Source: Pseudomonadota bacterium
GTDB taxonomy: Bacteria > Desulfobacterota > Syntrophia > Syntrophales > UBA5619
Direction of reading: 5' to 3'
Assembly (NCBI GenBank): GCA_018827585.1
Contig: JAHJXP010000062.1
Location: 1-40,674, forward strand
DNA: 40,674 bases
Shown here: positions 33,934 through 40,674 of the stretch, piece after piece
How positions within the stretch are numbered: position 1 is the stretch's first letter
Layout of the letters: each line of letters opens with the position of its first letter
Program-made: the position numbers and the translations under genes
The notes under the pieces: model-generated
What the model was told of the DNA's origin: nothing
Seen by the model: only the letters and a program-made list of their open reading frames with translations
Databases searched by the model: none

Positions 33934-35421
33934 ATGGAGAAGGCGCGAAGAAAATGGCACTGGATGGCGGGGGGAGGGACGATCCTCGTTTTTGCCGTTC
34001 TTCTCGCCATCCGTCTCGGCATTCCGGGAAAAATATACGATGACGCGCAGAGGGCCGCGGCGGGGAAACAGGCGGCGGCCCCATCCGGCGAGACTTGGCT
34101 GAACATCACCCAGAACGGGCATAAAATAGGGTATGCGCGCCGACTCCAGTCGCAATCGGGGGGCGGGTTTCACTACGGGGAAGAGATCCGGATGCGGATC
34201 AACATGATGGGGATCGTGCAGCCGATCGCGGTCAGGACGGAGGCCGAACTGAAGCCCGACGGGACCCTCTCCTCCTTTCAATTCGAGCTGCGGTCGAATC
34301 TGTTCGGTTTTAAGGCGCGTGGTTCGGTGGACGGAACAAAACTGACGATCCTCTCCGGTGCGCCGGGTTCGGAGACGCAGAGCGTTCTTCCCCTTGCGGA
34401 GACGCCCTATCTTGGCGGTGGCATCCTCACTTCGGCGGCGCTTGAAAACCTTATGCCTGGAGAGGTGAAGACATTCCCGGTCCTCGATCCCGCCTCGCTG
34501 GGACAGAGGCCGGCGCGAGTCACCCTCCTTGCAGAAGAACCATTAACGGTGATGGGTAAAAGCCGGATGACGAGGAAGTATGAGGTGGATTACACGGGCA
34601 TGAAACAGTTTGCCTGGATCGATGAGGAAGGAAGTATTGTCAGGGAGACGGGGATCCTGGGGATCGCCCTGGAGCGGGTCGCAAAGGAAGAGGCGCTGGC
34701 CGGATTGGAAGGGGGAGGCGGGGTGGACCTTGCGGATCTTGCGGCCATCCCCTCATCGGTCCACATCGAAGATCCGGAGAAACTGACCCGCCTGAAGATC
34801 AGAATCGCCGGTTTCGGGGAACAATCCCTTTCCCTGGACGGGGGAAGGCAGGCCTGGCGCGACGGCGTCTTGACGATCCGGCGGGAGGCGGACGTCGCCA
34901 AACCTGGAGGGGCAGGCTCTTACGTGGGGAATCTGCAGGCGTTTCTTGAACCGACGCCCTTCATTCAGGCGGATCATCCGAAGATTGGCAAGGCCCTGAA
35001 GGGGATCGTCGCGGCAAACGATCCGGAAGAGGTCAAGGCCCGAAAGATCGTCGCCTGGGTTTACAAATACCTGGAGAAACGCCCCGTGCTGTCCGTTCCG
35101 AATGCCCTGGAGACCCTGGAACAGAGGATGGGCGATTGCAACGAGCACGCCGTCCTGCTGGCGGCTTTAGCCCGGGCCGCGGGCATACCGGCGCAGGTCG
35201 AGGCGGGGGTGGTTTATCTGCGCGGGCGGTTTTACTATCACGCCTGGAATGTCCTCTTTCTGAAAGACCGGGGAGGCTGGATGACCGCTGACGCGGCGCT
35301 GGGGCAGATGCCCGCGGATGTCACCCACATCCGGTTCGTCCGGGGCGCCGTCGATCGCCAACTCGATCTGCTGGGAATCATAGGAAAGCTCAACATGGAG
35401 ATTCTGGAGACGGCAAGATGA
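33934..35421 (+). CDS. Membrane-anchored transglutaminase-like domain protein
   Basis: About 495 aa. One N-terminal membrane helix (about 11-29) anchors a periplasmic protein. The first 300 residues are beta-rich with no named domain I recognise. The C-terminal transglutaminase-like core has the Cys-His-Asp triad: C402 (MGDCNEHAVLLAALARAAG), H436 (FYYHAWNVLF) and D453 (WMTADAALGQ). GGAGAGGA lies just before the ATG at 33934; an earlier ATG at 33913 is less likely. Its stop overlaps the next ABC ATPase gene as ATGA, so it is translated with a two-part ABC transporter. Bacterial members may be proteases or amidases rather than true crosslinkers. Substrate unknown. Confidence 0.82.
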   Translation: MEKARRKWHWMAGGGTILVFAVLLAIRLGIPGKIYDDAQRAAAGKQAAAPSGETWLNITQNGHKIGYARRLQSQSGGGFHYGEEIRMRINMMGIVQPIAVRTEAELKPDGTLSSFQFELRSNLFGFKARGSVDGTKLTILSGAPGSETQSVLPLAETPYLGGGILTSAALENLMPGEVKTFPVLDPASLGQRPARVTLLAEEPLTVMGKSRMTRKYEVDYTGMKQFAWIDEEGSIVRETGILGIALERVAKEEALAGLEGGGGVDLADLAAIPSSVHIEDPEKLTRLKIRIAGFGEQSLSLDGGRQAWRDGVLTIRREADVAKPGGAGSYVGNLQAFLEPTPFIQADHPKIGKALKGIVAANDPEEVKARKIVAWVYKYLEKRPVLSVPNALETLEQRMGDCNEHAVLLAALARAAGIPAQVEAGVVYLRGRFYYHAWNVLFLKDRGGWMTADAALGQMPADVTHIRFVRGAVDRQLDLLGIIGKLNMEILETAR

Positions 35422-36149
35422 TCGAACTGAAGAACCTGAGCAAACGATTCGGGAACATCCTGGCGGTTGACCGTCTCAACATCTCGGTGGCGAAAGGGGA
35501 AATCTTCGGGTTCATCGGACCCAACGGCGCCGGCAAGACCACGACGATCCGCATGCTGGCGGGGGTCCTCGCGCCTTCGGAAGGGGAGGTCGCCGTTAAC
35601 GGGATCTCGATGGCGGCGGACCCGGTGGCGGCCAAGGGGTCTATCGGATTCATCCCCGACCGGCCCTTTCTCTACGAGAAGCTCACCGGCATGGAGTTCA
35701 TGCGTTTTTCCGCCGATCTGTACGGCGTCGGGGACGGCCATTTCCGGCAGAAGGCCGATGGGCTGCTGATGAGGTTTTCCCTCCATGACTGGGCCGACGA
35801 GCTCATCGAGGCCTATTCCCACGGCATGAGGCAGAGACTGGTGATCGCCTCGGCCCTGCTGCACGAGCCCCGGGTGATCATCGTGGATGAGCCAATGGTG
35901 GGCCTCGATCCGGCGGGGATCCGCCTGGTCAAGGACCTCCTCCGGGAGCTGGCCCGGCAGGGGACGACGGTCTTCATGTCGACCCATACCCTCTCCATTG
36001 CCGAAGATCTCTGCGACCGGATCGGGGTCATCCACCGGGGGAAACTGATCGCGCTGGGGACGACGGGAGACCTCCGGGGAACGGCCCTCCTCGCCGAGGG
36101 CGACCTGGAAGACGTGTTCCTCCGGCTGACCGAAAAGGAGGGCCCGTGA
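35418..36149 (+). CDS. ABC transporter ATP-binding protein
   Basis: 243 aa exporter-type ATPase. Walker A is GPNGAGKTTT (about 35-44), the signature is YSHGMRQRL (a variant of LSGGQ typical of ABC-2 systems), Walker B is VIIVDEPMVGLDPAG, and the switch region has FMSTHTLSIAEDLCDR. It overlaps the transglutaminase gene (ATGA) and the permease gene (GTGA), giving tight coupling. Closest in style to the CcmA/NatA-type ATPases of ABC-2 transporters. Cargo unknown. Confidence 0.92.
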   Translation: MIELKNLSKRFGNILAVDRLNISVAKGEIFGFIGPNGAGKTTTIRMLAGVLAPSEGEVAVNGISMAADPVAAKGSIGFIPDRPFLYEKLTGMEFMRFSADLYGVGDGHFRQKADGLLMRFSLHDWADELIEAYSHGMRQRLVIASALLHEPRVIIVDEPMVGLDPAGIRLVKDLLRELARQGTTVFMSTHTLSIAEDLCDRIGVIHRGKLIALGTTGDLRGTALLAEGDLEDVFLRLTEKEGP

Positions 36150-37840
36150 AGGAGATCCTTGCCCTGTTGCGGCCCCGCCTGCTCTCTTTCCGGAACGGGG
36201 GCGCTGCACAGAACGCCGGAAACCGCCGGATACGTTATCTTCTCTTTGCCCTGGTCGGCGCCGGCTTCTGGGCGGGCGCCTTCGCGATCTTCTTCAGGGT
36301 GCTCATCTATTTTCAAGGGGTGGAGGAGTTCGGGGACATCCTGGCCCGCAAGCTCCTCTCGATGGTGCTGGTGACTTTCTTTACGCTCCTGATCTTCAGC
36401 AGCATCATCATCTCCCTGTCTAAACTTTACCTGAGCCGCGACCTCATCCTTGTCCATTCGCTGCCTGTATCGGGGGGGAAGATTTTTCTGGCGCGCTGGC
36501 TGGAGAGCGCCGTCGACAGCTCGTGGATGGTGATCGTCTTCAGCCTGCCGGTCTTTCTCTCCTATGGGATCGTTTACCATGCCGGTCCTTTTTTCTATTT
36601 GACGGCGGGGCTGTCTTTGCTTTCGCTCTGCCTGATAGCCGCCGCCCTAAGCGCGCTGACGGTCGTCATCGCGGCCGTTCTCCTGCCGGCGGGGAGGATC
36701 AGGACGGTCATGGTTTTTCTCGGCGCGATCCTGATCATGGCGCTCATCATGTCCTTCCGTCTGCTGAGGCCGGAGCGCCTGGTGAATCCGGAGTCATTTT
36801 CCACGCTGGTCACCTATCTGCGGGCGATGGAGACGCCCGGCTCCCCTCTGCTTCCCACCACCTGGGCAGTCGACAGCCTCAATGCCGCCCTCTCGGGCCT
36901 CACGGGAGAGGCCCTTTTCCATCTCTCCCTCTCCTGGAGCTGCGCCGCCACCCTTGCCTATATCGCCGTTTGGACGGCGGCGGGGATCTATTTCCGCGGA
37001 TATTCCAAGGCCCAGACCTCGGCCGCGAGGCCATTGGCCCTGCGGGGGGGATACGGAGGAGGGCGACGCCGTCTTTTCCGGGGGTTGTCCGGTCCGGCAT
37101 GGGCGTTTGCCGCCAAGGAGGCCAGGGTCTTCTTCCGCGATCAGACGCAATGGCCGCAGCTCTTTCTCATCGGGGCCTTGATCGTCATTTACCTATACAA
37201 CTTTTCGGTGCTGCCCCTGGGAAATTCACCGCTCCGGACGATCCATCTGCAGAACCTGTTTTCCTTTCTGAATATGGGACTGGCGGCCTTCGTCCTGACG
37301 GCGATCGCCGCCAGGTTCGTTTATCCCGCGGTGAGCTGCGAGGGCGACGCCTTCTGGATCGTCAGGGCCGCGCCCATTTCCCTGAGGACCTTTCTCTGGG
37401 TCAAGTTTGCCGTCTATTATCTGCCGCTGCTGGTCATGGCGGAGATCCTCATCGTGGCCTCCAACGTCCTCCTTCAGGTCACGCCCTTCATGATGGCCCT
37501 CTCGGTCGTCACCGTCTTTCTGATGGTGCCGGGCGTCGTCGCCATGGGTGTGGGGTTCGGTGCGGCCTATCCCGACTTCCGCTCAGAAAACCCGGCGCAG
37601 TCGGTGACCAGCTTCGGGGGGATGATGTTCATGCTCCTTGCCGCCGGGTTCATCGCCATGGTGATCGTTCTCGAGGCCGGACCGGTCTATCAGGTCTTCA
37701 TGGCGGACTTCCGCGGGCGAAGCCTCTCCGGCCTGCAGTGGGCATGGCTTGTCGGCTCTTTTGCCCTCGTGGTCCTCCTCTGCGTCCTCGCCGTGATCCT
37801 TCCCATGCGGTTCGGCGAGCGGCGTCTCCGGGGCTGCTGA
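36146..37840 (+). CDS. ABC-2-like transporter permease
   Basis: 564 aa integral membrane protein starting with GTG inside the stop of the ATPase gene. At least ten hydrophobic segments are seen in two blocks (about 30-260 and 340-555), separated by a basic glycine-rich cytoplasmic linker (GGYGGGRRRLFRG). The two-block arrangement suggests a single chain equal to two fused half-permeases. No DUF name is assigned with certainty. With the ATPase and transglutaminase protein it forms a three-gene operon of unknown cargo. Confidence 0.82.
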   Translation: MKEILALLRPRLLSFRNGGAAQNAGNRRIRYLLFALVGAGFWAGAFAIFFRVLIYFQGVEEFGDILARKLLSMVLVTFFTLLIFSSIIISLSKLYLSRDLILVHSLPVSGGKIFLARWLESAVDSSWMVIVFSLPVFLSYGIVYHAGPFFYLTAGLSLLSLCLIAAALSALTVVIAAVLLPAGRIRTVMVFLGAILIMALIMSFRLLRPERLVNPESFSTLVTYLRAMETPGSPLLPTTWAVDSLNAALSGLTGEALFHLSLSWSCAATLAYIAVWTAAGIYFRGYSKAQTSAARPLALRGGYGGGRRRLFRGLSGPAWAFAAKEARVFFRDQTQWPQLFLIGALIVIYLYNFSVLPLGNSPLRTIHLQNLFSFLNMGLAAFVLTAIAARFVYPAVSCEGDAFWIVRAAPISLRTFLWVKFAVYYLPLLVMAEILIVASNVLLQVTPFMMALSVVTVFLMVPGVVAMGVGFGAAYPDFRSENPAQSVTSFGGMMFMLLAAGFIAMVIVLEAGPVYQVFMADFRGRSLSGLQWAWLVGSFALVVLLCVLAVILPMRFGERRLRGC

Positions 37841-37858
37841 CCGCATTGTTCTGCTTCA

Positions 37859-38200
37859 TTATTCAGATTGATTGTCCTGAGGAAGCGTTCCATTCCTGAG
37901 ACGGTTTTCATATGACCCCGCCTCCTTGCATCGATTGATGATCGTTGTTTCTTCAATTGGTGATCCCATCGTCCAATAAAGAAATCCGTCTTCGGCGAAG
38001 TAGGTGCGAACGCGTTGATAAAAGCGCCCCTCGAAACCGTGTTGACGGATGTGGCGAACCAAAGCATCGAAGAGAACTCTGTCGACACGGTCTCGAACCA
38101 GATACTCGTGGGGCCACTCCTGCATTGTCTTGGCAAAAGTCCACTGTGAGGATTCGATGAACTTCCGCAAAGCATCGGGCAACGCAATTGAATCACTCAT
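37859..38200 (-). CDS. Uncharacterised 113-aa protein linked to an AlbA_2 ATPase
   Basis: 113 aa, soluble, no signal or membrane segment. Distinct stretches are EWPHEYLVRDRVD, HGFEGRFYQRVRTYFAED, LYWTMGSPIEETTIINR and a C-terminal ENRLRNGTLP; the density of W, H, R and E suggests a conserved, possibly nucleic-acid-acting protein. I have no reliable function for it. Its ATG shares one base with the stop of the upstream AlbA_2 ATPase (TAATG), so the two are translationally coupled. It lies in a patch with a broken restriction specificity gene, which points to a defence or mobile origin. Confidence 0.72.
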   Translation of the reverse strand: MSDSIALPDALRKFIESSQWTFAKTMQEWPHEYLVRDRVDRVLFDALVRHIRQHGFEGRFYQRVRTYFAEDGFLYWTMGSPIEETTIINRCKEAGSYENRLRNGTLPQDNQSE

Positions 38201-39774
38201 TATTCAGGTTCCCCATCGTATCCGATGTTAGGGGGTCGTGCCTGCGGCTCTTTTTCAGGGCTCTCAAGAAACGCACGACCAGCTGGGGCAGTGCGGTACC
38301 TTTGCTTCGAACTGCGGGGTTTGTCGGGGATAGTGCGTTCGATCAACCCTTTCTTAAGAGCAGGTTCGAGATATTTTTTGAGGAAATGCACGCGATCCTT
38401 TAGGCGCAGCGCCGATTGTAGATCCGCCGCACTGGCTTCCCGCATGGCAACACGTAGTATAGTCAGTACTTGTTGGGTAACTTGTTGTGTGACTTGTGGG
38501 GTACTTGTGGGGTACTTGAGGGGTAGATGTGTGGTGGATTCTTCTGTATCATGGGCCTCATCATAGGCCTGAACTTGGTCCCGACTTGGTCCCGTCTTGG
38601 TGCCGACGCGTGTGGTCTTTGGCTCTTCCATGGCTCCCACCTGCGTCCGCACCTCCGGATTCGGATAGAAAATCGCGGTGAAGAAGCCGTTATCCTCGAA
38701 AATCGGCGCCGGGCAGCGCTGATCGTGGGCCTCGTCGCGCATGCGCTTGATACCGGTTCCGGCTTTCTCTATGAAGGTGATGCGATGGAGCAAGTCAGCA
38801 ATGAGGGCATTGCGGCGGACGCTCTTCTTGCCGAGGTCGGAAAGCTTCATCCCCTTGGGCAGGCCGCCGGGGCTGGATATTTCGATCCGGTCGGTATAGA
38901 TCTCCACGAAGACGTTGGCCCCCTCCATGAACCAGTCGCGATGCATGACCGCATTGGTGATGGCTTCGCGCAGGGCTTTCATAGGGTATTCCGGGACGTC
39001 CTCCCGGCGCAGCCCTTCAATGCGATAGGCCGTACGGGTGTTGCGCTCGATGAAACGCAGGCTATCCTCGATATCCGAAACGATGCCGCCGGCAAAATCC
39101 TTGCGGTCCAGGATGTGCACCTTGTCTGCTCCCTTCGCCAGGAGACAGGTGATGTAGGCCTGGTTGAAGAAGTGCCGGACATTCCCGGCGAAGAAGAGAA
39201 CCCCGGCATTTCGGAAAATGAGCTTGCTGCCGGAACGCTCAGCGGCCTCGATATTGACCAGGACGTCCTCGGCTCTGGGGCGACCGGTGATGCCGCTCAG
39301 CTGGAGCCAGGCTTCGTACTTCTCCCGATCGAAGTCCTGAGGGTAGCGGAACTTTGGGCAAAGGGAAAGATCGAAACGGATAACCTCTTCACTGCGGAAG
39401 AGATCCCGAATCTCATCGCGGCTGAGCTTTTGCGTTACCGCCCCCTGCCGCCAGAAAAAGCCGTCGCTGCATTGCACCGGTTTGGCGTCGCTTTCCCGGA
39501 CCGTGACAACCGTCACCTCCCCCATCCGCTGCACCAGCACCTTCACAGGTGGGTCGCAGTTGCGGGCTATGTCCTGGATGCGGGCGCGTAGCTGATTGGT
39601 ATCGGCAATTCCCTTGACTGTACCGTCATCCTGAACCCCCAGCAGAATCCTGCCGCCCGCCGTGTTAGCAAAGGCCACCAGTTCACGGGCGAAGGAAGAG
39701 GAAAGGCCCTCCTTGTATTCCAGCATAGCACTTTCACCCTCCTGGAGCAGAATGTCGAGATCGGTCGCCTTCAT
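38200..39774 (-). CDS. AlbA_2/Schlafen-type DNA-binding ATPase (RecG-C/HATPase-like)
   Basis: 524 aa. The N-terminal AlbA_2 (Schlafen) domain (about 10-130) has ESAMLEYKE, FANTAGGRILLGVQDDG and ADTNQLRARI. A central GHKL-like domain (about 265-390) has ALREAITNAVMHRDW (the N box of HATPase folds), EIYTDRIEISSPGGLPKGM and KAGTGIKRM. A short low-complexity PQVTQQVTQQV hinge leads to a C-terminal winged-helix-like part. GAGGAGG precedes the ATG, which overlaps the stop of an hsdS remnant (ATGA). Such ATPases are often seen beside type I restriction genes and are proposed regulators or effectors. Coupled to the 113-aa gene downstream. Confidence 0.88.
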   Translation of the reverse strand: MKATDLDILLQEGESAMLEYKEGLSSSFARELVAFANTAGGRILLGVQDDGTVKGIADTNQLRARIQDIARNCDPPVKVLVQRMGEVTVVTVRESDAKPVQCSDGFFWRQGAVTQKLSRDEIRDLFRSEEVIRFDLSLCPKFRYPQDFDREKYEAWLQLSGITGRPRAEDVLVNIEAAERSGSKLIFRNAGVLFFAGNVRHFFNQAYITCLLAKGADKVHILDRKDFAGGIVSDIEDSLRFIERNTRTAYRIEGLRREDVPEYPMKALREAITNAVMHRDWFMEGANVFVEIYTDRIEISSPGGLPKGMKLSDLGKKSVRRNALIADLLHRITFIEKAGTGIKRMRDEAHDQRCPAPIFEDNGFFTAIFYPNPEVRTQVGAMEEPKTTRVGTKTGPSRDQVQAYDEAHDTEESTTHLPLKYPTSTPQVTQQVTQQVLTILRVAMREASAADLQSALRLKDRVHFLKKYLEPALKKGLIERTIPDKPRSSKQRYRTAPAGRAFLESPEKEPQARPPNIGYDGEPE

Positions 39775-39950
39775 GCTTCGGCCTCCTCGGGAACGGCGAT
39801 GACCAGTTCCGACACATCCACCTCGCCGGAGATGAGCCAGGACAACAGCAGGTCGCGGATTCGGCGGCGGGTGGTGTTTTTACGTCCAAGAGTAGCAATC
39901 TCTGAAAGCACTGGAATACTCACTTCACCGGTATAAAACCCCCTGCAACC
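39771..39950 (-). pseudogene. hsdS: C-terminal remnant of a type I restriction specificity subunit (HsdS)
   Basis: The minus-strand reading ends VSIPVLSEIATLGRKNTTRR, then RIRDLLLSWLISGEVDVSEL, before its TGA. This matches the usual HsdS tail (RKNxxLRRTRDLLLPRLISGEVDVSEL). A TAA stop lies directly upstream (39951-39953), so only about 60 residues remain; both target recognition domains are gone. A GTG at 39923 could still start a 50-aa peptide. Its stop overlaps the AlbA_2 ATPase ATG, so the ancestral operon order was hsdS-AlbA_2 ATPase-113-aa gene. No hsdM or hsdR is present. Confidence 0.6.
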
Positions 39951-39963
39951 TTACCATTCGTAA

Positions 39964-39996
39964 TAAAAAAACCCCGCTCTTTATAAGAAACGGGGC
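39964..39996 (-). terminator. Intrinsic terminator on the minus strand upstream of the hsdS remnant
   Basis: On the minus strand GCCCCG (39996-39991) pairs with CGGGG (39976-39972), with an extended TCTT/AAGA inner stem, followed by a run of eight T/U (39971-39964). It would stop transcription entering from the right. No intact minus-strand gene lies to its right in the window, so it may be left over from a deleted gene. Confidence 0.7.
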
Positions 39997-40174
39997 ATTT
40001 GTCAGCCAATCCATATTTCCCTCCAGCATTGCTATACAGGATGGAACTATTCACAACCTTTCATATCTGCTGTCTCCACTATCACGATTTTCATTTCAAA
40101 TCTACTATTTCCATCAAAATGGTCAATCCACGACTTTTAGGAGGAAGCACGCATCAACCGGATGAACCTTTTTC

Positions 40175-40203
40175 TTGACACGCTGTCGCCATGTCCATAT
40201 ATT
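40175..40203 (+). promoter_or_regulatory. Sigma70 promoter for the AmpG-like gene
   Basis: TTGACA at 40175-40180 and TATATT at 40198-40203 with a 17-base spacer: a near-consensus promoter, 89 bases before the ATG. The rest of 39997-40292 shows no supported gene. Confidence 0.75.
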
Positions 40204-40292
40204 TTGCTGCCTGAAAAGCCGTCAGATCAAATTATGAAAAGTTACAGCGCTATTCCCGGTAACAGGCCCGATTTTCAATATTCAAGGAGCAC

Positions 40293-40674
40293 ATGGAGCA
40301 CGGCAGCTATAAATCCATCTTGAAAGTGATTTTCAGCAGGCGCATGCTGGTGTCCTTCATCATGGGTTTCGCCTGCGGCCTCCCCCTTCTTTTGACCATC
40401 ACGGTGTTGCAGGCATGGATGAAGGAAGAGGGGGTGGATCTGACCGTTATCGGCATGATGGCTTTGGTGGGGTTCCCCTACACCGTTAAATTCCTTTGGG
40501 CGCCTTTTTTTGACCGCTACATCCCGCACTTTCTCGGCCGCCGGCGCGGGTGGCTCATCATGGCTCAAACTGCGCTGATGATGGCGATTGCCGCACTCGG
40601 TTTGACCAATCCTGTATTCAATCCCTGGATGATGGCTTTTGTCGCTTTTCTGGTGACCTTTTTCAGCGCTTCCC
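40293..40674 (+). CDS. ampG: AmpG-like MFS permease, N-terminal part (runs off the window)
   Basis: 127 codons are visible. The N-terminus reads as the AmpG branch of the major facilitator superfamily: MLVSFIMGFACGLPLLLTIT then VLQAWMKEEGVDLTVIGMMA, GFPYTVKFLWAPFFDRY and FLGRRRGWLIMAQ. AmpG imports anhydro-muropeptides for cell-wall recycling and, where present, beta-lactamase induction. Four membrane segments are visible. AAGGAG lies 3 bases before the ATG. The 3' end is cut off by the window edge. Confidence 0.85.
   Translation, partial: MEHGSYKSILKVIFSRRMLVSFIMGFACGLPLLLTITVLQAWMKEEGVDLTVIGMMALVGFPYTVKFLWAPFFDRYIPHFLGRRRGWLIMAQTALMMAIAALGLTNPVFNPWMMAFVAFLVTFFSAS

Noticed and set aside
36523..37899. 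458-codon open frame on the plus strand overlapping the ABC permease
   Set aside because: Arg/Pro/Gly-rich out-of-frame shadow; the permease frame has regular membrane segments and coupled start.
39920..40061. Possible small minus-strand peptide ending ...ITNGKVAGGFIPVK
   Set aside because: Reads somewhat protein-like, but it runs through the terminator hairpin at 39964-39996, has no clear ribosome-binding site and no recognised family. Possibly a remnant of a deleted gene.

Overview
The window looks like chromosome from a GC-rich, anaerobic member of the Desulfobacterota, most like Syntrophaceae/Syntrophales (Syntrophus or Smithella type). This is an inference from gene content: several acyl-CoA ligation and beta-oxidation genes, a branched-chain-type ABC transporter followed by an acyl-CoA ligase, a corrinoid methyltransferase pair, FolE2 plus a QueD-like protein, a type IV pilin with a sigma54-like promoter, and GlnRS. 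There is no rRNA or other marker gene to settle the taxonomy. No phage, plasmid or CRISPR array is visible.

Layout. 1-5480 (+): end of livG, livF, an acyl-CoA ligase, a biotin-dependent carboxyltransferase and a methylglutaconyl-CoA-hydratase-like crotonase. 5486-7641 (-): fused aminodeoxychorismate synthase/lyase and a CMD-family protein. 7681-9838 (+): Ala/Pro-rich lipoprotein, YtxH protein, DUF948-like protein, a dispersed repeat and a YajD-type HNH protein. 9881-11836 (+): acetoacetyl-CoA ligase. 11920-15324 (-): tightly overlapping operon queD-folE2-nadE-zinc ribbon. 15396-17016: a less GC-rich DUF4143 ATPase that abuts a broken methyltransferase. 17019-19871: a GT39-like membrane glycosyltransferase divergent from a type IV pilin. 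20082-26752 (+): TetR regulator, acyl-CoA dehydrogenase, FadN-type dehydrogenase/hydratase and thiolase, a complete beta-oxidation set with a candidate operator. 26942-29091: tRNA-Val(CAC), repeats, glnS. 29389-32253 (+): MtaA-like and MtaC-like corrinoid methyl-transfer proteins and an unusual secreted serine protease. 32529-33722 (-): tRNA-Gln(CTG) and kdsD. 33934-37840 (+): transglutaminase-domain protein and a two-gene ABC transporter in overlapping frames. 37859-39950 (-): an uncharacterised 113-aa protein, an AlbA_2/Schlafen-type ATPase and the C-terminal remnant of a type I restriction specificity subunit. 40175-40674 (+): promoter and start of an AmpG-like MFS permease.

How the genes fit together. 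The carboxyltransferase, crotonase and acetoacetyl-CoA ligase match steps of leucine/isovaleryl-CoA breakdown via methylglutaconyl-CoA. The TetR cluster supplies general acyl-CoA oxidation. QueD/FolE2 and PabB-PabC could all feed tetrahydrofolate synthesis. The regions that standard annotation explains least are the AlbA_2 ATPase plus 113-aa protein beside an hsdS remnant, the serine protease with a long charged insert between catalytic His and Asp, the transglutaminase-ABC operon, and the pilin promoter region with phased repeats upstream of a sigma54-like site.
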